Assembly: GCA_905331475.1 (NCBI GenBank) | Contig: CAJNYU010004016.1 | Coordinates: 37,451 to 101,450 of the forward strand | Direction: 5' to 3' | Source of the DNA: Rotaria socialis | Lineage: Eukaryota; Rotifera; Eurotatoria; Philodinida; Philodinidae | Length of the DNA stretch: 64,000 nucleotides | Shown here: piece after piece, positions 48,586 through 61,237 of the stretch | Numbering within the stretch: the first letter of the stretch is position 1 | How the letters are laid out: every line of letters starts with the position of its first letter | Notes under the pieces: generated by a model | The model's input: only the letters and a program-made list of their open reading frames with translations | What the model was told of the DNA's origin: nothing | Databases searched by the model: none | Translations under genes and position numbers: made by a program

Positions 48586-49316
48586 AGAGTGAAATAACTT
48601 GAGCATGGAGACAGATAGAGCTACTAATATAGTGTGACGACCAGATGAATGATATAATCTGATTTCCCATAATATTAGCCATCGTGAACAGTTGAGTGAA
48701 AATCGAAATTAATCGTCTAAACTGCGGTGATTTCGAGAACATGGGTCATTTTGTAACCTAACCTAGCACAACACCACTATCCTAGAGTGTTCATATGATT
48801 ACCAGTACTCTGCCATGTTAATTACAATGCGGCAAGTTTACACATCTGCCCTCTTAGGTATCTGACAGATTTCGCACCCAACCACACGTTCTCTATAATG
48901 TGCGCCGCCTATGGCTATTTTTTTAATTGGTTTACATCATTCAATGAGTTCCGGCGAATGATTTTTTTTTGCTATGTTATCAGTTTAAGAACAGAATCAG
49001 TTAATATTATATTATATCTTTTTGCTTTGCATTAACTGTGTAGAGTTATACTATTGAGCAATCTATCTGATGACGTTTTTGTTGTTGTTTCATACTAAAG
49101 GAAGTTCGCCTAACGTTGATCAATCGAAATGTGAATAGATAGTTTTTTTTCAACACGGCACATCTTCATTTAAATGAGAGCGTACTCATACTAAAACATT
49201 TTTTTCTCAAGCGATTATAAATGAATATATTTATTTGTCAAAGAATAAGACCATATTTATTTTGATCGGCAAAACAATAAAATATGTTTTATATACATAT
49301 ATAGGAATTAAATAAA
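48586..49316. other. Non-coding stretch upstream of the DHFR-like gene
   Basis: AT-rich DNA with T-runs. No intron-bearing upstream exon was seen for the DHFR-like gene. Confidence 0.45.
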
Positions 49317-49841
49317 ATGAGAAAAGTGATACTTTACACTGCTATTAGTATAGATGGTTTCATAGCAAGAGAAGATGGAAATATTGATTGGCTATCAACA
49401 TTTGACGACGGAGCTAATGATGATCATGACTATAAATTATTTTATGAAAATATTGATGTTACTTTAATGGGAAATAAAACTTATCAACAAGTGTTGACTT
49501 TTCCTGTACCTTTTCCGTATCCAGATAAAAAGAATTATGTATTTTCTCATGAAAAACAAAAGTCGAATGAATTCGTAGAGTTTGTTAACGATGATATTTA
49601 TGAATTTATTAATCATTTAAAAAAACAACCAGGAAAAGATATATGGCTAGTTGGTGGTGCTCAGCTAAATCAACTGCTACTGAGCTTCGGTTTAATTGAT
49701 GAAATTATAATGACTATAATTCCAATTGCTCTTGGCAAAGGTATTAGTATATTTGGACAGCAATCAATCGAACAAAAATTTAAATATTCTGATTCGAAAA
49801 TATTTTCAACTGGTTGCGTTCAAATTAAATATACTATTTAA
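49317..49841 (+). CDS. Bacterial-type dihydrofolate reductase-like protein (RibD C-terminal domain family)
   Basis: A single uninterrupted 174-aa frame, the usual length for bacterial YyaP/YwjB-type proteins. It begins with the family signature RKVILYTAISIDGFIAREDG, followed by NIDWL, VTLMGNKTYQQV (the TxxxGRKTYE-type nucleotide motif), YVFSH, DIWLVGGAQLNQLLL (the GGG/GGA NADPH-binding loop) and DEIIMTIIPIALGKGISIFG. Family members bind NAD(P)H; substrate is generally not known, and this is not the housekeeping DHFR. The lack of introns amid intron-rich neighbours fits recent transfer from a bacterium, possibly Bacteroidetes-like by sequence style. No frameshift or stop, so it may be functional. 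No clear AATAAA immediately downstream. Confidence 0.88.
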   Translation: MRKVILYTAISIDGFIAREDGNIDWLSTFDDGANDDHDYKLFYENIDVTLMGNKTYQQVLTFPVPFPYPDKKNYVFSHEKQKSNEFVEFVNDDIYEFINHLKKQPGKDIWLVGGAQLNQLLLSFGLIDEIIMTIIPIALGKGISIFGQQSIEQKFKYSDSKIFSTGCVQIKYTI

Positions 49842-51121
49842 TCAATATTTTTCTTGTTATTAATTTGTGAAATTTGATTTCCAACACAGAAAGTGTTATT
49901 TAAATCACTGAAGAGATGATATCTTCAACAACGTAATTAATTTTCATTTGAATCTATGACTGTATTCGACTGATCATGATGAGTTGGAAAAAAATCTAAT
50001 TTGATTTGATTTTCTGATTTGTGTCCTTGGATAATCTTGAAAAACAAGAAAAATGTAACATCAGCTTGATATATCTGAAAGTTTTCATTTGTGCTGATTC
50101 ACACTTTGAGAAGTTTTTAGTAAATATAGAATATATATGGCACAGTTGACGTAAGAATTACCAGTCGAGATTGGAATGCGCGCAAAAAAAATCATTTATT
50201 GAAAAAAATGATAACCTTCCTTTTTTTTTATAGAATTATCAATACAAAACTAACCGAGAGTATTGATTTTATTCAAATTGTAATCAAATGAGTCATACTA
50301 TAAATAATCTTATCTGTATTAATCATTTGTAGATATTGTGAGAATGATTCATAGATATTTTTTTATATTTCAATTATGAAATTTGTTTAATTCTTTAAGT
50401 ACTTTTTTAAACTTCTTATCATTTCGATATAAATTTAACAAATCACTCCAAATACTCATTGTTACATTGATAAAAAGATCCTCTTGCAATTTAATAAGAT
50501 AATGCCAGGAAAAAATCAGATAAATTCAAGGTTCCGATGTCGACGACATTTATAAAAATACAGAGAGAGAGAATTCATATTTAACAAAAGAAGATGAAAT
50601 CAGATGTTCTAAGATACATTTAATGAATGATTTAATATTACTATTTTTCAGAAAACGATCGAAAATCAATTACATTCATTCAAAAATAGTTACTATTAAT
50701 TTAGCCAAATGATTTAGCACTCTCAAAAGGTGAAGAAGCGAAAGTGATGACTGATATAAAAACTCCTTGTAAAAAAATTCAACAAATAATTACTGAAAGC
50801 GAAATTTCTTAAGCCATGCCACAAAGAAAATTCTATGGGAAAAATTAAAAAAACACTTTTCCAAACTCAACTGAGTTCTAAACTCGCCGGGTACATATAT
50901 TTAAAAATAAAACTTCGGCTCGAAAGTACTCTTATCAACTGAACAGCAAAACCGATCAAAGACCTAGGAGATTTTCTGGCCAATCAGCTTTCATTAAATC
51001 TTACTTTCTGTAGAATTCTAAGTGTTTTCAAAAGCCATTCTGACCATTCTATAGGAGATCATGCCTTGCTTAGTTCCGGATAACAAAAAGAAAAATTTTG
51101 ATTAAAAAAATGATTGCCTAC
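49842..51121. other. Non-coding stretch
   Basis: AT-rich DNA downstream of the DHFR-like gene. No coding exon or repeat recognised. Confidence 0.5.
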
Positions 51122-51280
51122 CAGAGACCGAAATCGAATCGAATGAATAAAAAAAACTTGAAAAAAAGCCGAATCGAATCGAATTACAGTTTTGAAAAAC
51201 GAAAAAAGTCGAATCCGAATCAAGGTCCTGAAAGCCTGAATCGAATCGAATGGCATTTTTGCCATTCGTTTCGGTCTCTG
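51122..51280. mobile_element. 159-bp hAT-type MITE with perfect 8-bp TSD
   Basis: The 8-mer TTGCCTAC occurs directly before (51114-51121) and after (51281-51288) the element. The ends are a perfect 12-bp inverted repeat, CAGAGACCGAAA. Starting with CAG and an 8-bp target-site duplication is typical of hAT elements. The interior carries several copies of TCGAA(TCGAA) and a small hairpin (AATGGC-TTTTT-GCCATT). The open frames across it are by-products. Confidence 0.88.
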
Positions 51281-51288
51281 TTGCCTAC

Positions 51289-51941
51289 GAATAAATATAT
51301 TCTTAGAATAAGTTTGAATATTATAAAAATAGAGTACATATCTATATAAAAATGAAGCTAGTTCTCAAATTTCTTTTCAAGGATTTTATTGAGCAATTAT
51401 TTATATTGAAATTTTATATATGCATTTAAATTCGAATGAATAATCTATACTAGTTGTGACAAAATTTCCATATTATTTTGCTCGGTCATAGCAACAAATA
51501 TTCCCAACATAGGTATTGAGAGTAATACTATTCGCATTTAGCAGTTCTTACTCATTTTTGTCACCACTGTCATCGATATTTTTTTCTTTGTACCTCCAAA
51601 ATTTGCCTTGTCATAGCGGAGCAATTCGACCATAAAAGTTGAGGCGATTCCTACAGATTCATACACAACTCACTACAACACTACATCATTCCTATTCAAT
51701 CTGACTAAGCAAGCATTATTATCAAAAGTAAGAAGATTAATCTGATAAGAATTTGTCTTATTGGTATATGACATGATAGTTTTTAGTGCCCACATTTCTG
51801 AATGTTATAAAATTGATGAAAATCTTTCACTTACAGACAGGCATTCATATGAAAATAAAAAGAATCATATTACTAACGTATTTTTAACAACTCTATTAAA
51901 TCCTTTAAAAAATATTAATTAAATAAAAATTATATTCGTAG
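51289..51941. other. Non-coding stretch
   Basis: AT-rich DNA between the MITE and the DUF4476 remnant. Upstream exons of the DUF4476 gene were looked for and not found. Confidence 0.45.
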
Positions 51942-52228
51942 TGAATTCAACAAATTTCAACCATCTGTTAGAAGCGGTGAAGAAAACTGCTTTTGAAGAC
52001 GACAAAGTTGATTTGATCGAAACTACGATACGTTCTAATCGGATCATATCATCATCTCAAGTTGTACAATTGATGAAATGAATTCCTTTTGATGATGGGA
52101 AACTTGCAGTGGCAAAAACAGCCTATCGATATGCATACGATCAAGGTTCTTATCCAAGTGTCGTCAGTGGTGCACTTATATTTAGTGATGCGAAAGAGGA
52201 GTTAAATAAATACATTCGTCAACATTAA
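51942..52228 (+). pseudogene. DUF4476-domain gene remnant with in-frame stop
   Basis: After a CGTAG acceptor-like site, about 95 codons read FNHLLEAVKKTAFEDDKVDL, IRSNRIISSSQVVQLMK, a TGA (52079-52081), then IPFDDGKLAVAKTAYRYAYD and YPSVVSGALIFSDAKEEL to a TAA at 52226-52228. The pattern (FddxKl...q...im..FpFD..kl..AK.aY....D..ny) is that of DUF4476, found in secreted bacterial and animal proteins of unknown function. The internal TGA and the lack of a recognisable first exon make it a probable pseudogene. Confidence 0.65.
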
Positions 52229-54601
52229 CGGTGGTAAAATTATCTGAAAAACATTCAATCATTTAAATAATCTCGATTTTTATATAATATTTTTTTAAAG
52301 TGAATGAAATCTATACGAATAAAACTTCCGGTGAAATATAAATCTCAATAACTTACATTCATTCCAAATATTATCTAGTTCTTAGGGTAATTAGAACAGT
52401 ATTCAATGTTGTAAAGAGAATATCTCCTAGTTAGTATAGCGCTCTTGATTTTATCACTGAACGATTCATAAAGAAGAAAGTTGATGACGTTGAAGAGTCA
52501 ATTCTTCGGGTGTGTTTTATTGCTTTGCTCTTTTTCTGTCGTCTAACCATCATTTATTTGAACAAAACAATCGAACGAATGAATTAAGATGGGGATACGA
52601 AAGCGGGGGAAAGAGATATAAACTCCCCCATAACCAAAAGTGTTGAGTTTTCACAATGAAAATATCTGATTTCGTCTACATTTTACTGCTCTTCTGCAAC
52701 CTTTGAGCATGAGATGATTTCTTACCTGATACTTCTATTCGAACACTTGAAAATGATTTCTATAATAGTCAAAGAGAAAGAATAAATTTATTTACTTTTC
52801 TAACATCAATGCTTCTAAAATGTTCATAACAATTATGATAGACGCTTATTTCATAAAGTAATTATCCTCTAATAATCAAGCAAAATAGGCTCAATGTTCG
52901 AGTTCTACACAAAAAGAAAGAAAAAAAAATCAGTTACATTCATTAAATCTAGTAAATTTATTCTCTACAAACATTTATTCACTATGTATATCACAGCTAT
53001 TGTTTATGTATTATTTCCGTTTTTGTATTGTTCTCTTAGATAAATAAAAAGCTGTTGATGAACTCTAATCCTTTACTCTTGACATATACACATATCAGAT
53101 ACGTATTGACATGAAAACGCATATATGTCAAGTAGAAAATGATGAATAGTAATTTGATCTATGATTATGTATAGAAGCAAACACGGAAGTAATTTTCGAC
53201 GGAAAACTAAAAAACATTAGTTATACATCTGTAATCAAATGAAACTTCAAAAGTGTTGTTAATCGGATGAAACAACAGCAAAAAAACGAAATGAAATCAT
53301 TTACGACATAGCTGATAATAACTATCAATGTGCATTGTCTCAAGTGATTTATTTCGTATTGTTGTATAAGACACAATTTATCGAAATTGAAAATAATAAG
53401 TGATTTAGTATTGTTAAAATAAATTGAAAAAAAATGACTTAGGACTATTCGTCAAGTGAGTTACGACCGTTAGTCTCTTATGCATATTGGTGTAAGACAG
53501 CAATCGCGTCTTGCTTTTGATCCTATTGTTCATTCTCGCGACTGTTCTAATGAGTCAAACGCACACAAACTTTGAATTTCAGTAGACAGACATCGACTGT
53601 CGACATGCAGCACGTATATATAGATGGTACCCTTCTAAGAGGTTATACATCAACACCAAAATGTAAATTATACTTGACAAATGAATGGAATCAAATCTTT
53701 TGTTTTCTATTTGTATACCGATATGTCAAGTGACATGAATATCTTATATGACATAGACACTAAAACACGCGTTTAGTGGTGATCTAGAAAAAAAGTTAAG
53801 TTTTATAGCTTGCATGTCAATGTCAAATTATGGTCATCGCCAACAAAACAAGATGTTCATTTATTTCTTGACTGTTTTTTCTCTCTCTCTCTCGTTCACT
53901 CGAAACAATATGTTCCATTGGTGATTTAAATAATTTCATTGACAAAATAGAATATCGTTAAAGTGTCAATAACTGCTTTATTTTGTTACTCCCAATAGTC
54001 CACTAAATAGCTATAGATTTTTGTTTTTCAAGTATATGTGTGAATGCCGATCATCAAACGATAGTCATCTTCTGTCTCGATCAATCGAAAGAGAAAGTTT
54101 ATGATGTCATGTGTATCGATGACATTGATCTCGAATGTTGAACCGCTTGTTTTCGCTCTAAAACGGAATAGATAACTAGAAAGGTTAATACACATGCACC
54201 TGTTATTCACAGTATCATCTAAAAAAATCAATTATATTCACGATTGGTTTATATACGGTACCATATTTACAATGGTGAATAGAAAAAGTGATTAATCTAA
54301 TGAGCAAAGAAAACGACAGAGAAAAAAGAGAAAGTTCATTTTTCTTTTCTTTTCCTTTCGATTGAACATAGAGAGCGAAAGGAGGGGGAACCAGCTTGTC
54401 GATTACTGAAAGAAAAAGAAAAGCGAATATACAGTTGTGACCAGTGTTCGTATTCTCTTGAATTCAATAGACCACAAAACAAATCCAATTTACTATCGAG
54501 GTATGATATATAAACCTTAATTGACTTACATTGATACGATGTATTGTTATTTTGTGTATTCATAAACAAATTAAATCATGAATATTTATTTCAGATAGAA
54601 A
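52229..54601. other. Non-coding stretch upstream of the cadherin gene
   Basis: AT-rich; a CT run near 53880. Minus-strand frames at 54028-54231 and 54336-54569 have no recognisable domain. Confidence 0.45.
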
Positions 54602-57600
54602 ATGATTCTTGTTTACTTCGTATTAATTATTTCGATATCAGCCTATGACTATCATAATAATACATCACGAATTTATATTCATGAAGAACTTCCACCAAGT
54701 ACATTAGTATCTTCTTCGATTTCATCATCAGATGATCTTAAATGGTTACCATCATCGTCTATATTTCAAAAATATTTTTATTTAAATCAAAATCAATCGT
54801 TATTTACGACAAATGAAATCATTAATCGAGAAGAATTTTGTGAAAAACAAATTTGCCAATGTTCAGAATGTTTAATAAAGTTGAATTTTTTACAAACTTT
54901 TTCGCCTCATAATGTTTCTGTAAAAACTATTCAAATTATTATTAAAGGTAAAAGAGAAACGAAATCGTGTTTTCTCTAACGAATCCTCTTTCTTCTTCCG
55001 TAGATATCAATGATCATTCACCAACATTTAAAAAAACATTTATTCAATTTCCTATAGCAGAAAATATTCCAATTGATTATGAGATTCCACTTGAACCAGC
55101 TATTGATAATGATTATGGTCTATTATCAATACAAAACTATGAATTACAACCCAAGAATAATAATCCTTTTATTCTAATAAAACGATCGAAACCAGTTCTT
55201 AAGCTCAATGGAACTTTAGATCGTGAAATAAAATCACATTATCTATTAAAATTAATTGCATACGACGGAGGACAACCATCACTATCCGGAGAACAAAATA
55301 TTGAAATTATTGTTTCAGAGTAAAAATTTTTCGTTTTTCTTTTTTTTTTGTTAAGTATTAATTTTTTTCTAGTGTGAATGATAATGTACCGATATTTGAT
55401 CAAATAATTTATCGAAAATCACTTCCAGAAAATCAACAAGTTGAATCAAGGATTTTCAAAATTTACGCAAGTGATCTCGACGAAGGTGAAAATGCTCGTA
55501 TCAGTTATTCAATTGATGATCAATCAGCCATATGTCATATTGATGAACGAACAGGAGAGATTTATTTAAAAAAATCGTTAGATTATGAAAAACAACGTTC
55601 ATATTCAATAACAATTAAAGGTTTAACAATTAATTCATTTTATGTTTTGTGCTGTTTTTTTTATAAAATTTTCAATGTATTTAGCTCATGATCATGGGAT
55701 ACCACAACTCAACAATTATGTAACGTTCATTATTGATGTAACAGATGTCAATGATCATGTGCCAAATGTTTTATTGACAGAAGTTAATGGAACATTAATG
55801 GATCATCATCAAATCAATCTACCGGAATGTAAATCAAAAGGTAAAAGATACAAAAGAAAATTTTTCTTCTTGAACGACGAAGCCGAATGGTGTAAAGATG
55901 ATGCACAAAAAGAAGAAATATAGCTATGAAGGCAGTATATCACACATAGTCTATTTGCGGAGATGAACAGATTTTAAAAAAAAAAATTTTTTTTATCAGA
56001 AAAGATGTCGTTAGGAATCAAAGTGATATATCTTTCAGAATCAACAGGAGGCTTGATCTTTGATTTATTTTCGCAGTACGTCTCTAGTGGGAATCCTATA
56101 TCCGATAGGTATTAGTTCTTTGAAAGAATGATTCATATTTATAATCAAAATTGACGAGAATAAGAAAAAGCATGAGTACAATGCTAGGCCATCGCAGCAG
56201 GCGCATTTTATGATCTTCAGCTAATCAACAGCACGCTGAGAATGAATTCTCAGAATGATGAACTTGAAAACGGGCTTAATTCATTTTTATTATTATAGAT
56301 GTACCAATATTATACATCCATGTCACGGATAAAGATTCCGGTGATAATAGTCGTGTTCATTGTACATTAAATGATACTCGTTTAAGTTTAATTGTTTTAA
56401 CAACAAATGCATATTCATTACAAATCAGCGGTTCTCCTTTATTTGATTACGAACTGGAACAATCAGTAGCAGTTCATTTACAATGTACTGATTTTGGCTT
56501 ACCACCATTCTCAACTTCGATTCTATTTAATATAGAAATCGATGATTGCAATGATAATCCACCTGAGATTATTTTTCCATTAAGATCCAATAAATCTTTA
56601 TTAATACATTATGAAACAACTGACACTCCGTTTATTATAACTCAATTTATTATTCGAGATCGTGATCGATTTCAATCAAATCTATTCAGATATTCATTTA
56701 ATGTTTTACCATCGCTTAATTTAACTTTAACACATAATGGCACACTGATTCTTTGTTCAATGCCACTTATAACAGGATTGTTCACCATTAATGTAACAGT
56801 TTATGATAATGGAAATCTAACAAATACAATAACAATACCAATTAATATACAATCGATCGATGATACAATAGAAATGGAAAATTTCAGTATGAAAAATACA
56901 AGTCTAATATTACTATTAATATTTTTTATTATTGTATTCCTTGCTGCTATTTTAATATCTCTATGTTTTTTAATTGCTTGCTTATTACGAACGAAAAATT
57001 CAAAATTAGAAAGAAATTCAATACGAAATTCTTCCAGTGAAAGTACTAACAGTTCAAATGAACGAGCTGGCTCATCGCAAAAAACAACGATTGAAGTGTT
57101 CGAAGAAGCAACAGTAAGTTATTTAACTTTCTACTCATCGGAAAGTCACACAATTTTGATCTATATTTTTGCCTTAAAATAACTTTTACAGAAAGAAAGG
57201 CCACCGAGCCCTAATTCTATTCGATACGATTATCTTTTTGAAAGCGATAGACAACAACACGAAGGGCACGTTTTTAGATGTGATGTATATTGTCTAACTT
57301 TCATATCCGATTTCTCTTTTAAATCATACCGAATTCGAACATGAATGTATTCTTTGTACATTTATATGTTTGTCTTATACAAATATTGAGTAATACATAT
57401 TCGATATCTTGAAACAAATAGACAAACTGATGTGATTATTATCATTTGGGAAAATCATAGGAAGTTACTTCTCTCTCTCATGATCAAAATGTCAATGAAA
57501 TCAGTTGTTGTATTATTGAGTAGAAAGAAAAGACAACAACAACAACAACAACAACAACAACATGAATATCGATTCAATTACATCGATATTTTGAACAAAA

Positions 57601-58244
57601 TGATAATATTTTGATTATAAATCATCGAATTCAAATTGTTCTGATTAAACATTTATTGACACCTACGAACGATTTTCTTTTGTTAAAGAAAACGATTATT
57701 TCACCTTGCTTCTTTTGCATTGATGATGCGTATGTTTGTAAATAGATTAATGATTCTATGCTACATTAATCTCGTCACTTTTTTCAATGCGATTAAACTT
57801 CTTTGTTGTTTTAGAATTCATCCAATCGTATCTATCAATATGGAATTAAACGAGCATCAGATATGAAAGTAATCAATACTAGCGGTAATCATCAAACAGA
57901 TTTTGGTTATTCAGAAAAGGTAATTTAAATTTTTTTTCTCAGAAATAAAACGAAAGAAGTTTTCCTTTCGACGCTTATTTTAGGTTGAAAGATATTTAAC
58001 ACAATTAAATAGTCGAGAAACTGTTACCGATCGAGATGAAGGTGTATATGGTTCATCTGACGTTTCATCTGATCATGTACAGCAAGTAACAATACGACCA
58101 CTATCTATTAGCTCAGTACATTCACCACAACAAGTTTATCAAGATAGTTTAAAACGTTTCGAACAATTATATGCACTTGTTGAACATCGTAGAAAAGCAA
58201 ATCTTAATACTTCATCATCGTCATCCGATAGCCTTTATGTATAA
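54602..58244 (+). CDS. Cadherin/protocadherin-like adhesion protein
   Basis: Eight exons (54602-54947, 55004-55319, 55373-55620, 55685-55840, 56299-57113, 57192-57284, 57815-57919, 57984-58244) keep phase throughout and give 779 aa. A signal peptide (LVYFVLIISISAYD) leads into about five cadherin repeats whose calcium-binding linkers are readable: DINDHSP, VNDNVP, DVNDHVP and CNDNPPEI, with inner motifs LDRE, LDYE, DLDEGENARISY and DKDSGDNSRV. A transmembrane helix reads LILLLIFFIIVFLAAILISL (about residues 575-600). The cytoplasmic tail of about 180 aa is Ser-rich and has no recognisable catenin-binding region. Five repeats plus an unrelated tail is short compared with vertebrate protocadherins (six or seven). 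Role: calcium-dependent cell-cell adhesion, inferred from the family. The 459-bp intron after exon 4 is the largest after the 530-bp one at 57285-57814. AATAAA at 58341-58346. Confidence 0.9.
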
Positions 58245-60316
58245 ATGAAAGACAACAAAACGAAGAATTTAATTGTTAATCTATTTTTTAGTCAATTCAT
58301 GTGTCCTTATGTAGAAAAATACATATGATCGTTTTAATGAAATAAAATATGACTGGTTTTTCGAAACAATACAAAGATGATCGAAAGTAATCGAAAAAAA
58401 GCCAGGTCACTGCTAATCTATTAAAAGATAATACAAGGTGTCTTACTAATATTTTTATGATAAAAAAAAGTTGTTTTTCCTATTTTTAAGTCCTTTGATG
58501 ACATGTAAACTGTTACAGAATTCTTATATAGTGGTGTTTGAAATGGAAGACACCCATTAGGCTCATGCTTATTGCTCATATGTAGAAGTCGATGACAGAA
58601 TGATCTTTTTTTTTCTATAGATTGTCTCTCAAAAGTTACCTTTATAAAAATGAATAAAAATTTCGTCGTATGTTTCTGAATTTGAGTTTTTGCGCGTGTT
58701 ACTATTCGGTCACTAGATCGGGAACCGAATTGAAAAAGCCTTTTCTTTAAAATATTTAATGTGAAAATCCTAATAAGTTTCATAAAATATGAAATTAGTT
58801 AACTTCAATTTTGTTCAAGCTATTGCTATAAGAGCATTACCAAAAAAAGTGTCTAAAATCTATCGAACAACTCGGTCTAATTAAAAATCAATTAGTATCA
58901 ATGCATTATAATTACGACAGAAGCAATAACAACAACAATATTACACATATCGAAATATGTATGTTGCACATCAAATGAGAATTTAGATGAGATCAGGAAA
59001 AACATCGTTTTATTTCGTGTTATAAAGGGCATATTACAGATTTAGAGGGGATGCTGTTGATAGGCATCTTACTTAGAAAAACAAATTTTACCGGTTAGAC
59101 GTTGTCAAATCAAATGGCACTGCGTTTTTAAGATACATTTAAAAATATTTATGTGGGAAAATCAAGTATTTAACGTGATACGCTTTTTACAGGATATTTT
59201 TGACCTTCACCTTTTCGCTTGTCTTAAATTATATCATGAAGAAAGGAGCATAAATATGTCTTAGACTTATAAAGTTGTTTTACTAAGCAGACGTTTTTTT
59301 AGCCAACTTAAAAAACATTATCCTACACTTTTGCCCATTCATTATTTACGAAAGTTATTTGCTGCACACTTTCATATACCCCGACTTATTAAAAAAGCGT
59401 TTGACTTTGAATTTCCCATAAAACAAATACCATAAGATTTTTTCATGTTGACCAGAAAATAGGTTTTATATCTAGTTCGAGAAAAATCGCTTTGTTGGAT
59501 TTGAAATTATTCAAAATTAGTCGTGCACTTTAAATACATATTCACCAGTAGAGATTCTACTTTAACATCAGTTCATAAAGATTTCAAAATTGATAAGATT
59601 TTCTATTATGAAATATCAATAAAATTAGAAATTTTTGTCAACAATTTACAAGAAGAAATAATTTCATTGATTTGGGGGATGTTGAACTTTCGTAATGTTT
59701 TTTTTACTGTACTAACATAATATGTAGGGCTTATCTAGAATGTTCAACAAGCAGTTATTATTTTTCTATGCGTTCAGTTCTTTCAAAGGGATATTCATAT
59801 ATAATATTTTAATTATTTCGAAATATTATTGATTTTGTGAGACTATCTTCAAGCAGTGATGGAGTGAGTGATGACATCGCGAGAAATCAGCAATTCGATT
59901 CAGTGAAACATTTGTCTTGAGTGCGATTCTTGGAGAATATATATACGTTTTTTTTTCATTCTTTTCTTTCAGGAAAGCAAACTAGTAAGTTTTGTTTCAA
60001 GCATAGCTATCTAATAATTTGTCTTCTGTTAAGAATCTCTTAAACGTTTAATAGATCTCCTATTTGCTTCTGTTCAGCGCATACACGACGTATATTTTCT
60101 CTCATAGTTTCGTTTACACACCGGCTTATCTTTCTCTGCTTAGACTAAATTTGAGATCATCTTAAAATATACCTTATTAGTGATCACAGATACTATGACT
60201 TTATGATAAGCAATATTAATAGAACGGAAAATACGGAACAACAATATCTTTTATCATGGCGACGTGTTGAGTTCAAGTAAAAATTTTATACACGCACTCA
60301 TCATATTGCAAAGAAC
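58245..60316. other. Non-coding stretch
   Basis: AT-rich. Frames at 58421-58783 (minus) and 59523-59720 (plus) show no domain and are probably chance. Confidence 0.45.
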
Positions 60317-61237
60317 ATGACTAATTTATTGGGACAAATTAATATGTATTTTTCTAAAGTTGGACTTCCTCTGATTGTCTTTATCAGTGTAATAGGCAAC
60401 ACGTTAAGCATCATTCTACTTGGTCGGTACAATATGCGAAAACATGCATGCACTCTTTATTTTATTGCACTTTCTTTAAATAACTTACTATATTCGACTA
60501 CTGTGCTCGTAGTTAGTCTATTAGGCGATGGATATCAAATAAGAATAAGTATTCGATCGTCACTCTCATGCAAACTTGTTACTTATTTTGGAACGGTTCT
60601 ATCAATATTATCAGCTGCTTTTCTCGTATTGGCTTCTATCGATCGATGGTGGATGAGTTTAGAACGACGCGTCTTCACTAATGTTCGTACTGCTAAACAG
60701 TTGATTTTTATAATTACAATATCGTTTTCAATATTATTTATCATATCTTTTATATCAGCTGACCTATATAATAGCGACATAGTTGGCTGTCGGATTCAAG
60801 GTAGTCCAGGTTTTGTTCAGGCATATGGTATCTTTCAATTTATTCTTTTCTCTTGTCTTGCACCTTTTCTCATGTCACTGTTCGGTTGTATGACTATACG
60901 TAACATAAAACGAAGCCGTATGGTGACTTCAGGATCTCGAACTGCTCGTCGAATTGAAAATCAACTTGTTCAAATGTTGCTTGTTCAAGTAGGCGCTCAA
61001 GTATTACTTATTCTACCGCAATGTGTAGTTAGTCTTCTTTTATATCTTCCCATCATTTACACACCAACGGCGGATTTTTACTCAATTTTTGTCATGTGCC
61101 GAGTTATATTTCAAATTACTTATGCAACTCCATTCTTTTTGTACATTATTTCTGCGCGTACTTTCCGGAAAGATTTTATTCAATTAATTATCCAAGTAGC
61201 ATTGTGCCGTCTTAATAACCAAATCCATGCAACTTGA
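60317..61237 (+). CDS. Intronless rhodopsin-like GPCR of the bdelloid FMRFamide-receptor-like type
   Basis: A single 306-aa frame with seven hydrophobic helices. TM1 has the conserved Asn (ISVIGNTLSIILL), TM3 starts with Cys85 and ends in DRW (109-111) instead of DRY, and the second extracellular loop has the disulfide Cys (DIVGCRIQG). The intracellular loop 3 is short and basic (RNIKRSRMVTSGSRTARRIE). TM7 lacks NPxxY (reads YATPFFLYIISARTFRKDF). Single-exon receptors of this sort form large families in bdelloids and may sense peptides or external chemicals; the ligand is unknown. No break; AATAAA at 61326-61331. Confidence 0.88.
   Translation: MTNLLGQINMYFSKVGLPLIVFISVIGNTLSIILLGRYNMRKHACTLYFIALSLNNLLYSTTVLVVSLLGDGYQIRISIRSSLSCKLVTYFGTVLSILSAAFLVLASIDRWWMSLERRVFTNVRTAKQLIFIITISFSILFIISFISADLYNSDIVGCRIQGSPGFVQAYGIFQFILFSCLAPFLMSLFGCMTIRNIKRSRMVTSGSRTARRIENQLVQMLLVQVGAQVLLILPQCVVSLLLYLPIIYTPTADFYSIFVMCRVIFQITYATPFFLYIISARTFRKDFIQLIIQVALCRLNNQIHAT

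Noticed and set aside
54028..54569. Two minus-strand frames just upstream of the cadherin gene
   Set aside because: Composition is somewhat protein-like, but no domain, start or splice evidence supports them.
58421..58783. 120-aa minus-strand frame downstream of the cadherin gene
   Set aside because: No recognisable motif; lies in the 3' flank with poly-T/poly-A runs.
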